The translations under genes and the position numbers were made by a program. This document shows, piece by piece, positions 1 through 8,222 of a stretch of 15,366 bases of DNA (within the stretch, counting starts at the first letter, position 1; every line of letters begins with the position of its first letter). Origin of the DNA: Stramenopiles sp. TOSAG23-2 (Eukaryota > Sar). The notes below the pieces were generated by a model. The model was given only the letters and a program-made list of their open reading frames with translations. It was not told where the DNA came from and did no database searches. Location of the stretch: contig LT649712.1 of the NCBI GenBank assembly GCA_900128395.1, forward strand, positions 1 to 15,366, written 5' to 3'.

Positions 1-494
1 TTTTAGTCATTTCTGTAAATTAATAATTTATTTAAGTACAAATTTTAATGTATAAATTTGATGCCAGAAATTCTGCTATCCCTAATTTCTGAAAACGTGA
101 AATGTCAAAATTATTTTGCCAATTGATAGGAAAAATAGTATACTAGTGGAGCCTAAGTTTAAAAAGGTATTTTCAATGTTTTTCCTTTGTTTTCATGTAA
201 TGAAATGAAAAATCCATTGTCACAACAATGAAATTCAAGAATTTAGTTCAAAAATGTTGATTTTAATGAAATTTGATTGAAAATATGCGTAATCATGTCC
301 TCCCACAATGGTAATCAGATGCTATGAAACCCAAAAACCCTGCTATCCATCAAAATCAACACAAATTGATGATGAATCAATACACATCCACAGAAAATTA
401 AAAAAAAAACAAAAACATTTTTGAAAAAACAAAACTATATGTTAGAAATAGAAGAACATGTACAAATAAAGTAACATCAACAACAAGCAATAAG
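1..494. other. Intergenic region upstream of eIF2B beta; no gene seen
   Basis: AT-rich sequence with stops in all frames and no coding-like stretch. An A-rich tract at about 396-440 lies shortly before the eIF2B beta start and probably belongs to its promoter or 5' leader. The A-rich leader ending in caataag directly before the ATG at 495 is a plausible start context. I see no tRNA-like cloverleaf and no clear repeat. Confidence 0.5.
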
Positions 495-1700
495 ATGGAA
501 AGTAAAACTACAATTAATTTAGAAGATATATTGCCACCAAGTGCATATGAAAAATATTCAGATTTAGTCACGGCATTAAGGCGTGGTGCACTAAATGGTA
601 GTTATAATGTTGCACGACAAACTGTTGTATTATTACGTAAAGTTATTGGACAAACAAGATGGGAAAATGGTGCCAACTTGATTGATATCATACGTGCAAT
701 AGGGCGCGGACTTGTATCCGCACAGCCAGTAGAATTAGCGTTAGGTAACATTACAAGACGTATTTTATATATTGTGCGCCATGAATATAAAAATATCATA
801 CAGGAAGAGGAAGAAGAAGAAGAAAGAAAAAATAATAATAATAATAATTCATCTACACCAAGAAAAGCAACATCAAAGTTATCAATTAATACCACATCAC
901 CAATAGTTGATAATAATTATAGTACATCGACTAGCGAATCTTTAAATAACATTTTAAACAAAAATACAGAGACAGATTATACACGAAATTTAGCAGATTT
1001 AAGACGAAATGTAATTGAAGGAGTTATAGAATTGATGAATGAGTTAGATAATTTATATGGACCTATAGCTGAACAAGCGCAAAGACATATCCATTCAGGG
1101 GAAATTATTTTTACAATTGGCCGTAGTCGTACTGTATCACATTTTTTAAAAGCAGCAAATTCAAAGAAAAATTTATCATTTGAAGTCTTAGTTGCAGAAG
1201 CTGCACCATCGATGGGTGGCCATATAATGGCAAAAACATTAACAGAAGCTGAAATACCAACTACGGTTATTAATGATAGTGCAATATTTGCAATGATGGT
1301 ACGTGTAAATAAAGTAATTATCCCATGTCATGCAGTAATGGCAAATGGTGGTTTAATAGCAAATGCAGGTACACATGCTGTATGTATTGCGGCTAAATTA
1401 TATGAAGTTCCAGTCGTATGTGTTACTGGTTTATATAAATTATCTCCATTATATCCATATGACCAAGATACATTTAATGTTCAATTATCACCAAGTGGTA
1501 TTTTACCATTTGAAGATGCAGATACTGCTGATAAAGTAAATGTTGCAAATCCAAGGTTTGATTACATACCACCTGAATTAGTAAATTTATATGTAACTAA
1601 TTTTAGTGTAGTACCAAGTTTACGAAGTGGTAGCCACCAACCATCGTATATTTATCGTTTATTAAATGAATATTATTGCCCAGAAGATTATGCATTGTGA
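495..1700 (+). CDS. EIF2B2: Translation initiation factor eIF2B, beta subunit
   Basis: Regulatory subunit of eIF2B, the cytosolic guanine-nucleotide exchange factor that recharges eIF2 with GTP and senses phosphorylated eIF2alpha. The 401-residue product has the family layout: an N-terminal helical domain (about 20-102, with RQTVVLLRKVI and AQPVELALGNITRRIL) and a C-terminal Rossmann-like domain (about 165-401). Diagnostic stretches are IHSGEIIFTIGRSRTV, VNKVIIPCHAVMANGG, AGTHAVCIAAK, YKLSPLYP, FDYIPPELV and the ending PSYIYRLLNEYYCPEDY. That ending matches the beta subunit rather than alpha or delta. The ATG at 495 gives a full-length N-terminus. Oddities are a linker at about 103-160 with seven Glu followed by six Asn, and a short insert (about 373-381) before PSYIYRLL. 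It is one exon. Its 3' end faces the small coiled-coil gene 259 bp away. Confidence 0.95.
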   Translation: MESKTTINLEDILPPSAYEKYSDLVTALRRGALNGSYNVARQTVVLLRKVIGQTRWENGANLIDIIRAIGRGLVSAQPVELALGNITRRILYIVRHEYKNIIQEEEEEEERKNNNNNNSSTPRKATSKLSINTTSPIVDNNYSTSTSESLNNILNKNTETDYTRNLADLRRNVIEGVIELMNELDNLYGPIAEQAQRHIHSGEIIFTIGRSRTVSHFLKAANSKKNLSFEVLVAEAAPSMGGHIMAKTLTEAEIPTTVINDSAIFAMMVRVNKVIIPCHAVMANGGLIANAGTHAVCIAAKLYEVPVVCVTGLYKLSPLYPYDQDTFNVQLSPSGILPFEDADTADKVNVANPRFDYIPPELVNLYVTNFSVVPSLRSGSHQPSYIYRLLNEYYCPEDYAL

Positions 1701-1908
1701 GGGAACGAGGTGGAGTGGGAGATATTAAGAGAGTGTTGCATTAGGTGCGTGTGTTGTATTTTTAATAGAAAAAAAAGTGTTTTGTACACATGTTTAAGAT
1801 TGTTATACTTATAAGTAGAATTAGAATAAGACTATTAATAAATACATTTGACACCTATATCTCTAAAAATAAAATTGATTTTATAGATTTTTACAACAAT
1901 ACCTATCT

Positions 1909-1931
1909 CCCCTCCCATCCCACCCAGACCC
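1909..1931 (-). other. Potential G-quadruplex motif between convergent genes
   Basis: The + strand has five C-runs (1909-1912, 1914-1916, 1919-1921, 1923-1925, 1929-1931) with spacers of 1-3 bases. On the minus strand this reads as five G-runs of three or more with very short loops, a textbook G-quadruplex pattern. It lies about 30-50 nt past the stop of the minus-strand coiled-coil gene, so its transcript would carry the G-rich form. It lies 210 nt past the eIF2B beta stop. A (TC)n tract follows at about 1936-1946. In such AT-rich surroundings the motif stands out. A role in termination between converging transcripts is inference. Confidence 0.6.
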
Positions 1932-1959
1932 AGGGCTCTCTCTCTCAGCAAATTTCACT

Positions 1960-2463
1960 TCACTTGTTCAACTCAGCATCTTTAGTTTTGGCATCTTCCA
2001 ACTTTTTCTTTGGAATAGACGCCCCACCTTCAAGCTCCTTCAACTTGGCTCTTAATGCAAAAATTTCTGCAGTTGCAGCCTCCTCTGCTTCCTCATCATC
2101 ATCATCAAACGCCTGTTCTTGTCTAGCCTGCGCCTCCACAATTAGTGCATTCAATTCATCAATTTTAGCCTGATCAACAGTCGGTTTCGCTTTGTGTTCT
2201 ATCTCTTTCTGCAACTTTTTGATCTGAACTTTAATGGCCTTTGCGTTAGCTCTCGCTTCTGTCATTTCATCTTCAGTACCACTTTTACCCACATCTTTTA
2301 TCTCTTGTTTTGCTACTTTCAAATCTTCTTTCAACTTTGCCAATTTTTCGTCATCACTCATTAGCATTTCTGCATTTTTTTTTGGTGATATAAATTTATT
2401 TGTGGTGTCACTATTTGTCTCTTCCGTTCCCAATGGGAGACCAACATTATATTTCTCCGCCAT
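1960..2463 (-). CDS. Short coiled-coil protein made of the cyclase's head and tail
   Basis: Predicted product of 167 residues from the ATG at 2463; a longer frame would need a TTG start and is not supported. Residues 1-28 match the first 28 residues of the neighbouring cyclase except at two positions. Residues from about 34 to the end form a charged coiled coil aligning with cyclase residues about 1502-1634, including the SDxEKLA start, an acidic DDDDEEAEEAA block (120-130) and the ending SIPKKKLEDAK-KDA-LNK. All cyclase, NTPase and helical-repeat regions are absent. The frame is open, with both ends matching, and the paralogous tails differ largely by conservative substitutions, which argues for a real coding gene rather than a random remnant. 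A (A)9 tract sits at the head-tail junction. The promoter is also shared (2464-2835 with 7818-8222). Function unknown; possible partner or decoy of the cyclase. An internally deleted pseudogene is the alternative. Confidence 0.72.
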   Translation of the reverse strand: MAEKYNVGLPLGTEETNSDTTNKFISPKKNAEMLMSDDEKLAKLKEDLKVAKQEIKDVGKSGTEDEMTEARANAKAIKVQIKKLQKEIEHKAKPTVDQAKIDELNALIVEAQARQEQAFDDDDEEAEEAATAEIFALRAKLKELEGGASIPKKKLEDAKTKDAELNK

Positions 2464-2835
2464 TATTTGATTGATATTTAGTCTCAATTTATATAACTTA
2501 CTATATATTTTATCTCACTTAAATACGAAGAATAGAATATATCTATTTGTTTATTTTGTCTTGATTCATTTTTGTTTCAACAATCTATTTTTTATATTGA
2601 TTGAAGGGGGGTTATACAGAAAATATTCTGGATTTTGTGTTAATGATATTTAGTGCTGTGTCCATACTACTAATATTAATAACCACGGGTAATCCTGGTT
2701 ACTGGTAGCTTCCAAATCCGAAAGATTTTTTGGGTCCGTTGTATTTTAAAAAAGGAAATCTATTTTTATACTTATTACTATACAGGTATTATATAATATT
2801 ATTGCTATATACTGGATGATAAAATTTTTCAATTT
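2380..2835. repeat. Direct repeat, copy 1 (promoter plus first codons of the short gene)
   Basis: Copy 1 of a duplicated block whose second copy is 7734-8222, offset 5354 bp in the coding part. Over the ~80 bp of coding head I count five mismatches. A stretch of about 90 bp upstream, from 2480 to about 2569, matches without differences. Further upstream the copies diverge with indels, but islands remain, such as the block around 2599-2634, the block around 2654-2676 and an identical 23 bp at 2761-2783. The block carries the start codon and presumed promoter of the short gene. Confidence 0.9.
2464..2680 (-). promoter_or_regulatory. Presumed promoter of the short coiled-coil gene
   Basis: Located directly upstream of the ATG at 2463 on the minus strand and conserved with the same region of the cyclase gene (7818-8030). 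A TATA-like TATATAA on the minus strand lies at about 2489-2495, roughly 25-32 nt before the start codon. Two conserved blocks farther upstream, one with a G6 run (about 2599-2634) and one around gtgctgtgtccatac (about 2654-2668), stand out from diverged surroundings. They are candidate control elements. No factor-binding site can be named. Confidence 0.45.
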
Positions 2836-2912
2836 AAATTTTTCAATTTATTTTATTTTTATAAATACCAGGTACATCACTCAAAAATTCAATAACCCTT
2901 TAGCTGTTATAT

Positions 2913-5900
2913 TCACTTATTCAGTTGCGCATCTTTACTCTTTGCATCCTCCAATTTCTTCTTCGGTATCGACCCACCAGTTAGTGCCGAAAGTTCTTTC
3001 ATTAATTCTTTGATTTCAGCTTCAGCTGCTTCCTCAGCTTCGTCATCATCATCCATCATTGCTTGTGTTTGTCGAGCAGATGCCTCCTCAATTTTAGCCT
3101 TCAAGGCATCAACTTTTGCTGTATCTATCGATCCTTCTTTCTCTTTCTCTTCAATTGTTTTCTTTAATGCCTTCCTTTCCTTTTTTAAAGTTTTTACTCG
3201 AGTTCTAGCTTCTTCCCTAGCAAACTCATCGCCAGCAGCAGTAGCGGCTTTCAGATCAGTTATTGCTTCCATAATCGATTTTTCAATTTCTGCAAGTTTT
3301 TCTTCATCACTCAACGGTATGTCCGTTTCATTAACAGGAACAAAAGTTAGATCAACAGCTTGTATTTCTCCACTTTTTAGGCCAGTAGCAATTCTTTCAA
3401 AATATTCTTGGAACATTATATTTTCAATTGTTTTAAATTTTGAAGCAGCCTCTTCTACCGCAATAACATCTCCTTTCCATTTTCCTATCACGCCTTTCAA
3501 ATATAAAACATCGTTTGGGACACAGTCCAATTCGATGGCATGCGCCAATGCGGCTTCCAGACCTAACAACATATCTCGAAATGGCCTATCTTGCAACACG
3601 AGTGTTATTTCAGCTACATAAGCGAAACCAGAACATTTGAATTGGCCAGGAGACCATCCTGCTACCTTTTCCACCGTTGATCTCCAAGCTGCAAGGGCAC
3701 TCGTATATAGAGTCACATCCTCACCTGCCTTCAATTTTTTCTTATAGATTAGTAATGCTGCATACACTAAAGGAAAATGCATAAAATCTGCATAACCGAA
3801 ACTGGAGAAGAATGCATATCGAATCGATTTTGTTAAAAAAGTCTTCTCAAGCATGGATTCTGCAGCCTCCCAGTCACCCGTTATGGCTGCTCCATAAATT
3901 AGACTCTTTTCTGCCATCATTCTGTATATACTTGACGGATATTTCTCTTTTGCGCTTGGAAATAATTTTGCCATTGAAATAACCTCGTTGTAGCTCGATT
4001 TGCTAAGTTCGTAATCATTTTTGACCATTGCTAGTTGCGCATAGCAGCCTTTGTCCATCTGATAATGAAATGCTTTCATGTCCTCTAATGCTTCACTATC
4101 TATTTTTATTTTGGACACTTCTTTAAAATAATGAACAAACAATTTAACATTTCCCATTGTATAGTTGGTAGCAGCTAAATACCACAAATTCCAACTCTGG
4201 TGCAATGCATACTTAATGTTTCCTTTAATTAATTCAAAAGAGTACGTCAAACGTTCCATACCATCTTGAACACTTTCTGGAGCAATTGCTGTATACCAAC
4301 CAAATATATAATAAATCGCTTCTGCACGCAGTTGCGGTTTTAACTGTTCACAGCTCGAAAGAATTGTTAAACGCCTATAAATTCTCCTAGCTTGACCCGG
4401 ATCCGTCTGTGCGATTCTACCGAAGCCGGCCTGCCCCCATGCCGAATGATTGTGGTACCATAATTCGACATTTTTTTGGTTGTACGAAGCAATTAACGAA
4501 TAGTACCTGAACCAATCAGCATTCATATGAATATCGTCTTCGTTCAACTTGTAGTCCTCCATGACCATACCCTGTATAGTGTATGCCCGATAAAGCGATT
4601 GGCCTCCAAGCGTAAAGGCAATCAAAGTTCTTGCCTGATCAGCATAACTTATGTTTCCGTCAACCACTTCACTCGGTATATCATCAAACTCACCATATTT
4701 ACGTATCATTTTATCAATTGAACCTTGTGTTCTCTTCTGCGGACTGAAAGTTTCATCATCCAAGATTTTACATGCTTGCAGCATCATATAGTCTGCAGCA
4801 TATCTATCTCCAAATGAAAATTTAGCATAACCTAAAAGTGCGGTCCAATATGCTATACGTTCTTTCCCGACCTGCTTCCCATAAGCAATTGCTTGGCTTA
4901 GTGAATTTACACACTCCTTAAACGCTCCTATGTCCAGCGCTTTTATTGCAGCATTTTGCAACATATCACAACCACGGTCAACTTCACCACTTCTTAACCA
5001 ATGATGCGCAAGAACATCCATTTCATATTTGATTGAAGAATTTTCATACTCTTCTACAATTGCTTTATGTATTTTTCTTCGTTGCGAATCTAACATCAGA
5101 TTGTAAGCACACTCGGTAATTATTTGATGAGTAAACTTCATCATTTTACTAACAGATTCACCGGTGACAGCTACAACTAGGCCTCGCGCAGCTAATGTTT
5201 CCAATGTTTTTTGTAGGTGTGCTTCATCCTTTGAAGACAAAAACTGTGGAGCGACATTTTGTAAATTTTCTTGACGAAGTTCAAAGCCAAAACATGAGCA
5301 TATTTTTACTAATACTTTTGCCTCGTCGTCCAGACTATCAATACGCTCATGCACAGTATCCATAATAGAATTCGGAAATTTAATTTCATTAATATCTCCC
5401 GTAAAATGAATATTTCCAGCATCATCTTTGTTGACTAAATCTCGTTCTTTCAACCAATTTGTCATGGAAGATAAGTACATAGGAATACCACCAGCTTTTT
5501 GATCCATCAAGGCAACAAATTCATCGCTCACTGAAGTTTTTTCAACTTCAATTGTTTTCGCGATTAATTCCCTCATAGCCTCGTTCCCCATTGTACCTAA
5601 TTCAAGGTAAGTGATTGTGCTATTTTCTTTCAATGACGCTAATATACGCGAAAATTTTATACGATCGTCATCTTCCAACCACTGGTCTTCCAATTTTTCT
5701 TCATTGGCTTTTAAGAGTTCATCTGCACCTCCGTCTTTCTGTTGAGATATCATGTTTGGTGGCCGTGTTACGATCATTACAATACTTCTTGTAGATAATT
5801 GTGGTAATACCATTTGTAACATAATCCATGATTGTGAATCAATCCAATGAGCATCTTCAAATACAAATATAGTATTTTCCAAAGATTGAAATATTTTCAA

Positions 5901-7817
5901 ACACACCTGAGCTGCACGAGCTTCCAAACGGCCATGCTCAAGCTGAGTACCAGTTTCATCACGCTTTGCTAATGTTGGTAATATAATACCAAGTGCATTG
6001 ATATCATCTTCTTCCAATTGAAAATTAAATTTTAACGCCAGAACTTCACCATATGAAGGTGAAGTCGATAAATTAGCAGCAGCTGTTAAAATTTGACCAA
6101 ATGCAAAATATGGAGTTTGTTTTTCAATAGCAGATCCTGTACCCATCAAAAATCGTACATTATCATGTATAGCCTCGCGTTGCAATTGCCATACAATAGC
6201 ACTTTTACCCATACCTGCTAAACCTTCTAAGATAAATGCACCACCTTTTTGCTCATTCACCATAGCTTTGAGACCAGCTCTTAGTACGGTCATTTCTTTT
6301 TCCCGACCGACAAACACAGCTTTGTCCAATTCATCTTGATTTTTATGACGTACCGCACCAGCTTTTCTACCATATGGACATAATGCACGAAATGTACCAT
6401 CTTTACCTTTAACTTCAATTGGATTCGACATATCATATCCAATATAATTTTGTGTAGCATTATATACACGTTCACTCACTAAAATCTTCCCGACCTCGGC
6501 TTTACCCATTAATCTGGCAGCCATATTTGTTTCAGCCCCCATAACTACAAAATCATTTCGCGATGGATGACCACAAATACCAGTAAAACATTGTCCCATC
6601 GAAATACCAATTTTACAAGGATTGCCAAGAGATGAACACGCAGAGGAGGCTTCTAAAGCAAATAATACAGATTTCAATGCATCAACCTCTGTAATTCGAG
6701 TTATTCCAAAGCATGCGATTAAAGTACAGCCTTTATCTTCAAAAAGAAAATCTCTCATCTGTCCTTCAAATTTTGCTAATACCGATCGTAGAGCAGAATA
6801 AACATCATTTAAATGTGCTTGAATCACACCTTTGGAGGTAACAGATTCTTTTGCAAGACTAGGCAGAGATAAAAAAACAATTACTACCCGTCGTTTTTCA
6901 TTTTCAAATTGTGCATTTCCACCTTTTTCACGAACAATCGGTGGAATGTATGCACTTAGAATTTCAGGACACATTGAAAGTTCTGCGGTATAGGTATCAA
7001 TCATACTACCACGTTTGGTCATACGTTTCTCCAATTTTTCTGTATCATCCTCATCGACTATGTCACTTGCATTTGTTTCTCTGGTTATATTTGTTCCACC
7101 AAAACACTTGACAGTTCCCGCTTTCGCTTTATCTAACAACCCAGCAGCTATTTTAATTGGTCTCCCAGCAATGACAAACCATCTTTGTTTACTTCTTTCA
7201 AATTCAGCACGAGACATAGTGCTTTCATCATTTTTTTTCATTCGTTGTCTTGCACTATTTGACCTTGGAGAGGAGCCACGCAATTCTTTCAAGTGGATAC
7301 GTTGAAGCGTTGCTGTCGCGGATAATCCACCATGTAAGTCAAGATCAGGATTTGTGTCTTTTATAATCTTTAACATCTCTAAAGAACATTCTTTGCCGCG
7401 TTCAAAAGCAGCAGTATCGCCTTCATCTTCGGGGTCAGTCGGAAGTGCAGAAAATGTACATATTAAACAATCACCAGCAATCTTAACAACCTCTCCCTCA
7501 TATCTGTGCGTAACATTAACTAATGCGCTAATGGCTTCAGACATTTGTGTTGCAAATTTTTCAGCACCCAAAGAATCACCATGTTCTTTTGTTAATTTTT
7601 CGCCTAAAGCAGTAAATCCAGATATATCAGCTAACAATAAACTTGCTTCCACAAGATCTTTCGACGGTGCGTCGGGCAATTTACCGTTGGCTGCCACTTC
7701 GAGTCTAACAGATCTTGGAATTAATCCAGCATGTTTTGGCGATATAAATTTATTTATTGCGTCACTATTCGTCTCTTCCGTTCCCAATGGGAGACCAACA
7801 TTATATTTCTCCGCCAT
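2913..7817 (-). CDS. Soluble adenylyl cyclase (ADCY10-type) with coiled-coil tail
   Basis: Makes cAMP from ATP; animal soluble adenylyl cyclase is activated by bicarbonate and calcium and lacks membrane helices, as here. The 1634-residue length is close to mammalian ADCY10. First cyclase domain, about 55-235: LLLADISGFTAL (metal Asp64) and VVKIAGDCL (Lys112, second metal Asp116). Second domain, about 305-470: IGISMGQCFTGICGH and NMAARLM (Asn431 and transition-state Arg435 at the sAC positions). Next comes an NTPase domain with Walker A GLAGMGKS (532-539) and Walker B-like IFVFEDAHWID (650-660), then helical, TPR-like sequence (about 900-1480) and a charged coiled coil (about 1502-1634). A basic, Ser-rich insert (about 181-202) interrupts the first domain. 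All key catalytic residues appear present, so activity is likely. The coiled-coil tail is an addition I do not know from the animal protein, and it recurs in the adjacent short gene. Single exon. Product specificity (cAMP over cGMP) is inferred from Lys112. Confidence 0.93.
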   Translation of the reverse strand: MAEKYNVGLPLGTEETNSDAINKFISPKHAGLIPRSVRLEVAANGKLPDAPSKDLVEASLLLADISGFTALGEKLTKEHGDSLGAEKFATQMSEAISALVNVTHRYEGEVVKIAGDCLICTFSALPTDPEDEGDTAAFERGKECSLEMLKIIKDTNPDLDLHGGLSATATLQRIHLKELRGSSPRSNSARQRMKKNDESTMSRAEFERSKQRWFVIAGRPIKIAAGLLDKAKAGTVKCFGGTNITRETNASDIVDEDDTEKLEKRMTKRGSMIDTYTAELSMCPEILSAYIPPIVREKGGNAQFENEKRRVVIVFLSLPSLAKESVTSKGVIQAHLNDVYSALRSVLAKFEGQMRDFLFEDKGCTLIACFGITRITEVDALKSVLFALEASSACSSLGNPCKIGISMGQCFTGICGHPSRNDFVVMGAETNMAARLMGKAEVGKILVSERVYNATQNYIGYDMSNPIEVKGKDGTFRALCPYGRKAGAVRHKNQDELDKAVFVGREKEMTVLRAGLKAMVNEQKGGAFILEGLAGMGKSAIVWQLQREAIHDNVRFLMGTGSAIEKQTPYFAFGQILTAAANLSTSPSYGEVLALKFNFQLEEDDINALGIILPTLAKRDETGTQLEHGRLEARAAQVCLKIFQSLENTIFVFEDAHWIDSQSWIMLQMVLPQLSTRSIVMIVTRPPNMISQQKDGGADELLKANEEKLEDQWLEDDDRIKFSRILASLKENSTITYLELGTMGNEAMRELIAKTIEVEKTSVSDEFVALMDQKAGGIPMYLSSMTNWLKERDLVNKDDAGNIHFTGDINEIKFPNSIMDTVHERIDSLDDEAKVLVKICSCFGFELRQENLQNVAPQFLSSKDEAHLQKTLETLAARGLVVAVTGESVSKMMKFTHQIITECAYNLMLDSQRRKIHKAIVEEYENSSIKYEMDVLAHHWLRSGEVDRGCDMLQNAAIKALDIGAFKECVNSLSQAIAYGKQVGKERIAYWTALLGYAKFSFGDRYAADYMMLQACKILDDETFSPQKRTQGSIDKMIRKYGEFDDIPSEVVDGNISYADQARTLIAFTLGGQSLYRAYTIQGMVMEDYKLNEDDIHMNADWFRYYSLIASYNQKNVELWYHNHSAWGQAGFGRIAQTDPGQARRIYRRLTILSSCEQLKPQLRAEAIYYIFGWYTAIAPESVQDGMERLTYSFELIKGNIKYALHQSWNLWYLAATNYTMGNVKLFVHYFKEVSKIKIDSEALEDMKAFHYQMDKGCYAQLAMVKNDYELSKSSYNEVISMAKLFPSAKEKYPSSIYRMMAEKSLIYGAAITGDWEAAESMLEKTFLTKSIRYAFFSSFGYADFMHFPLVYAALLIYKKKLKAGEDVTLYTSALAAWRSTVEKVAGWSPGQFKCSGFAYVAEITLVLQDRPFRDMLLGLEAALAHAIELDCVPNDVLYLKGVIGKWKGDVIAVEEAASKFKTIENIMFQEYFERIATGLKSGEIQAVDLTFVPVNETDIPLSDEEKLAEIEKSIMEAITDLKAATAAGDEFAREEARTRVKTLKKERKALKKTIEEKEKEGSIDTAKVDALKAKIEEASARQTQAMMDDDDEAEEAAEAEIKELMKELSALTGGSIPKKKLEDAKSKDAQLNK

Positions 7818-8222
7818 TATTTACTTAATATTTAGTCTCAATTTATATAACTTACTATATATTTTATCTCACTTAAATACGAAGAATAGAATATATCTAT
7901 TTGTTTATTTTGTCTTGATTCATTAAACAAATCTATTTTTTATATTGATTGAAGGGGGGTTATACAGAAACTATTCTGGATTTTTTTGTGTTGATGATAT
8001 TTAGTGCTGTGTCCATACTACTAATATCCAAAAACCACGGGTAATCGCGTCACATCCATCAAAAACTATCACTTAAAGCCGAAAGCACGAAAATGTAAAA
8101 GACTTTTTGTGGGTCCGTGTACGCGTATAATTAAAAAAAAAGACTTTTATTTTTATACTTATTACTATACTTAGTAAAATATATAAATTCCTATGTATGC
8201 TGGTATATTTGATAAAATTTTT
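7734..8222. repeat. Direct repeat, copy 2 (promoter plus first codons of the cyclase)
   Basis: Second copy of the block at 2380-2835. It covers the first 28 codons of the cyclase and about 400 bp upstream. Compared with copy 1 it has lost or gained several short segments between 7918 and 8145. The stretch 8148-8170 is again identical to 2761-2783. The repeat boundary inside the genes falls just after the FISPK codons. Confidence 0.9.
7818..8030 (-). promoter_or_regulatory. Presumed promoter of the cyclase gene
   Basis: Upstream of the cyclase ATG (minus strand) and conserved with the upstream region of the short gene. A TATA-like TATATAA lies at about 7843-7849 on the minus strand. The G6-containing block is at about 7947-7982 and the gtgctgtgtccatac block at about 8002-8016, in the same order and at similar distances as in the other copy. 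Nearly the same promoter on both genes suggests co-expression; that is inference. Confidence 0.45.

Noticed and set aside
602-895. Antisense frame within eIF2B beta with poly-Ser/Leu
   Set aside because: It is the reverse complement of the Glu/Asn codon repeats of a well-supported gene.
1790-2173. Plus-strand frame of 127 codons over the convergent region
   Set aside because: Its Ser/Ala-rich second half is antisense to the coiled-coil codons of the minus-strand gene, and its start is AT-rich spacer.
3010-3621. Plus-strand frame of 203 codons inside the cyclase gene
   Set aside because: Antisense shadow of the charged tail; Ser/Ala/Phe-rich composition is what reversed Glu/Lys codons give.
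2913-7817. Bacterial-type cyclase/ATPase regulator gained by transfer
   Set aside because: The order of domains, the length and the Lys/Asp/Asn/Arg residues fit the eukaryotic soluble adenylyl cyclase; codon use is like its neighbours'.
7354-7926. Plus-strand frame of 190 codons over the cyclase start
   Set aside because: Antisense to the cyclase N-terminus and promoter; its echo over the other promoter copy only reflects the DNA duplication.
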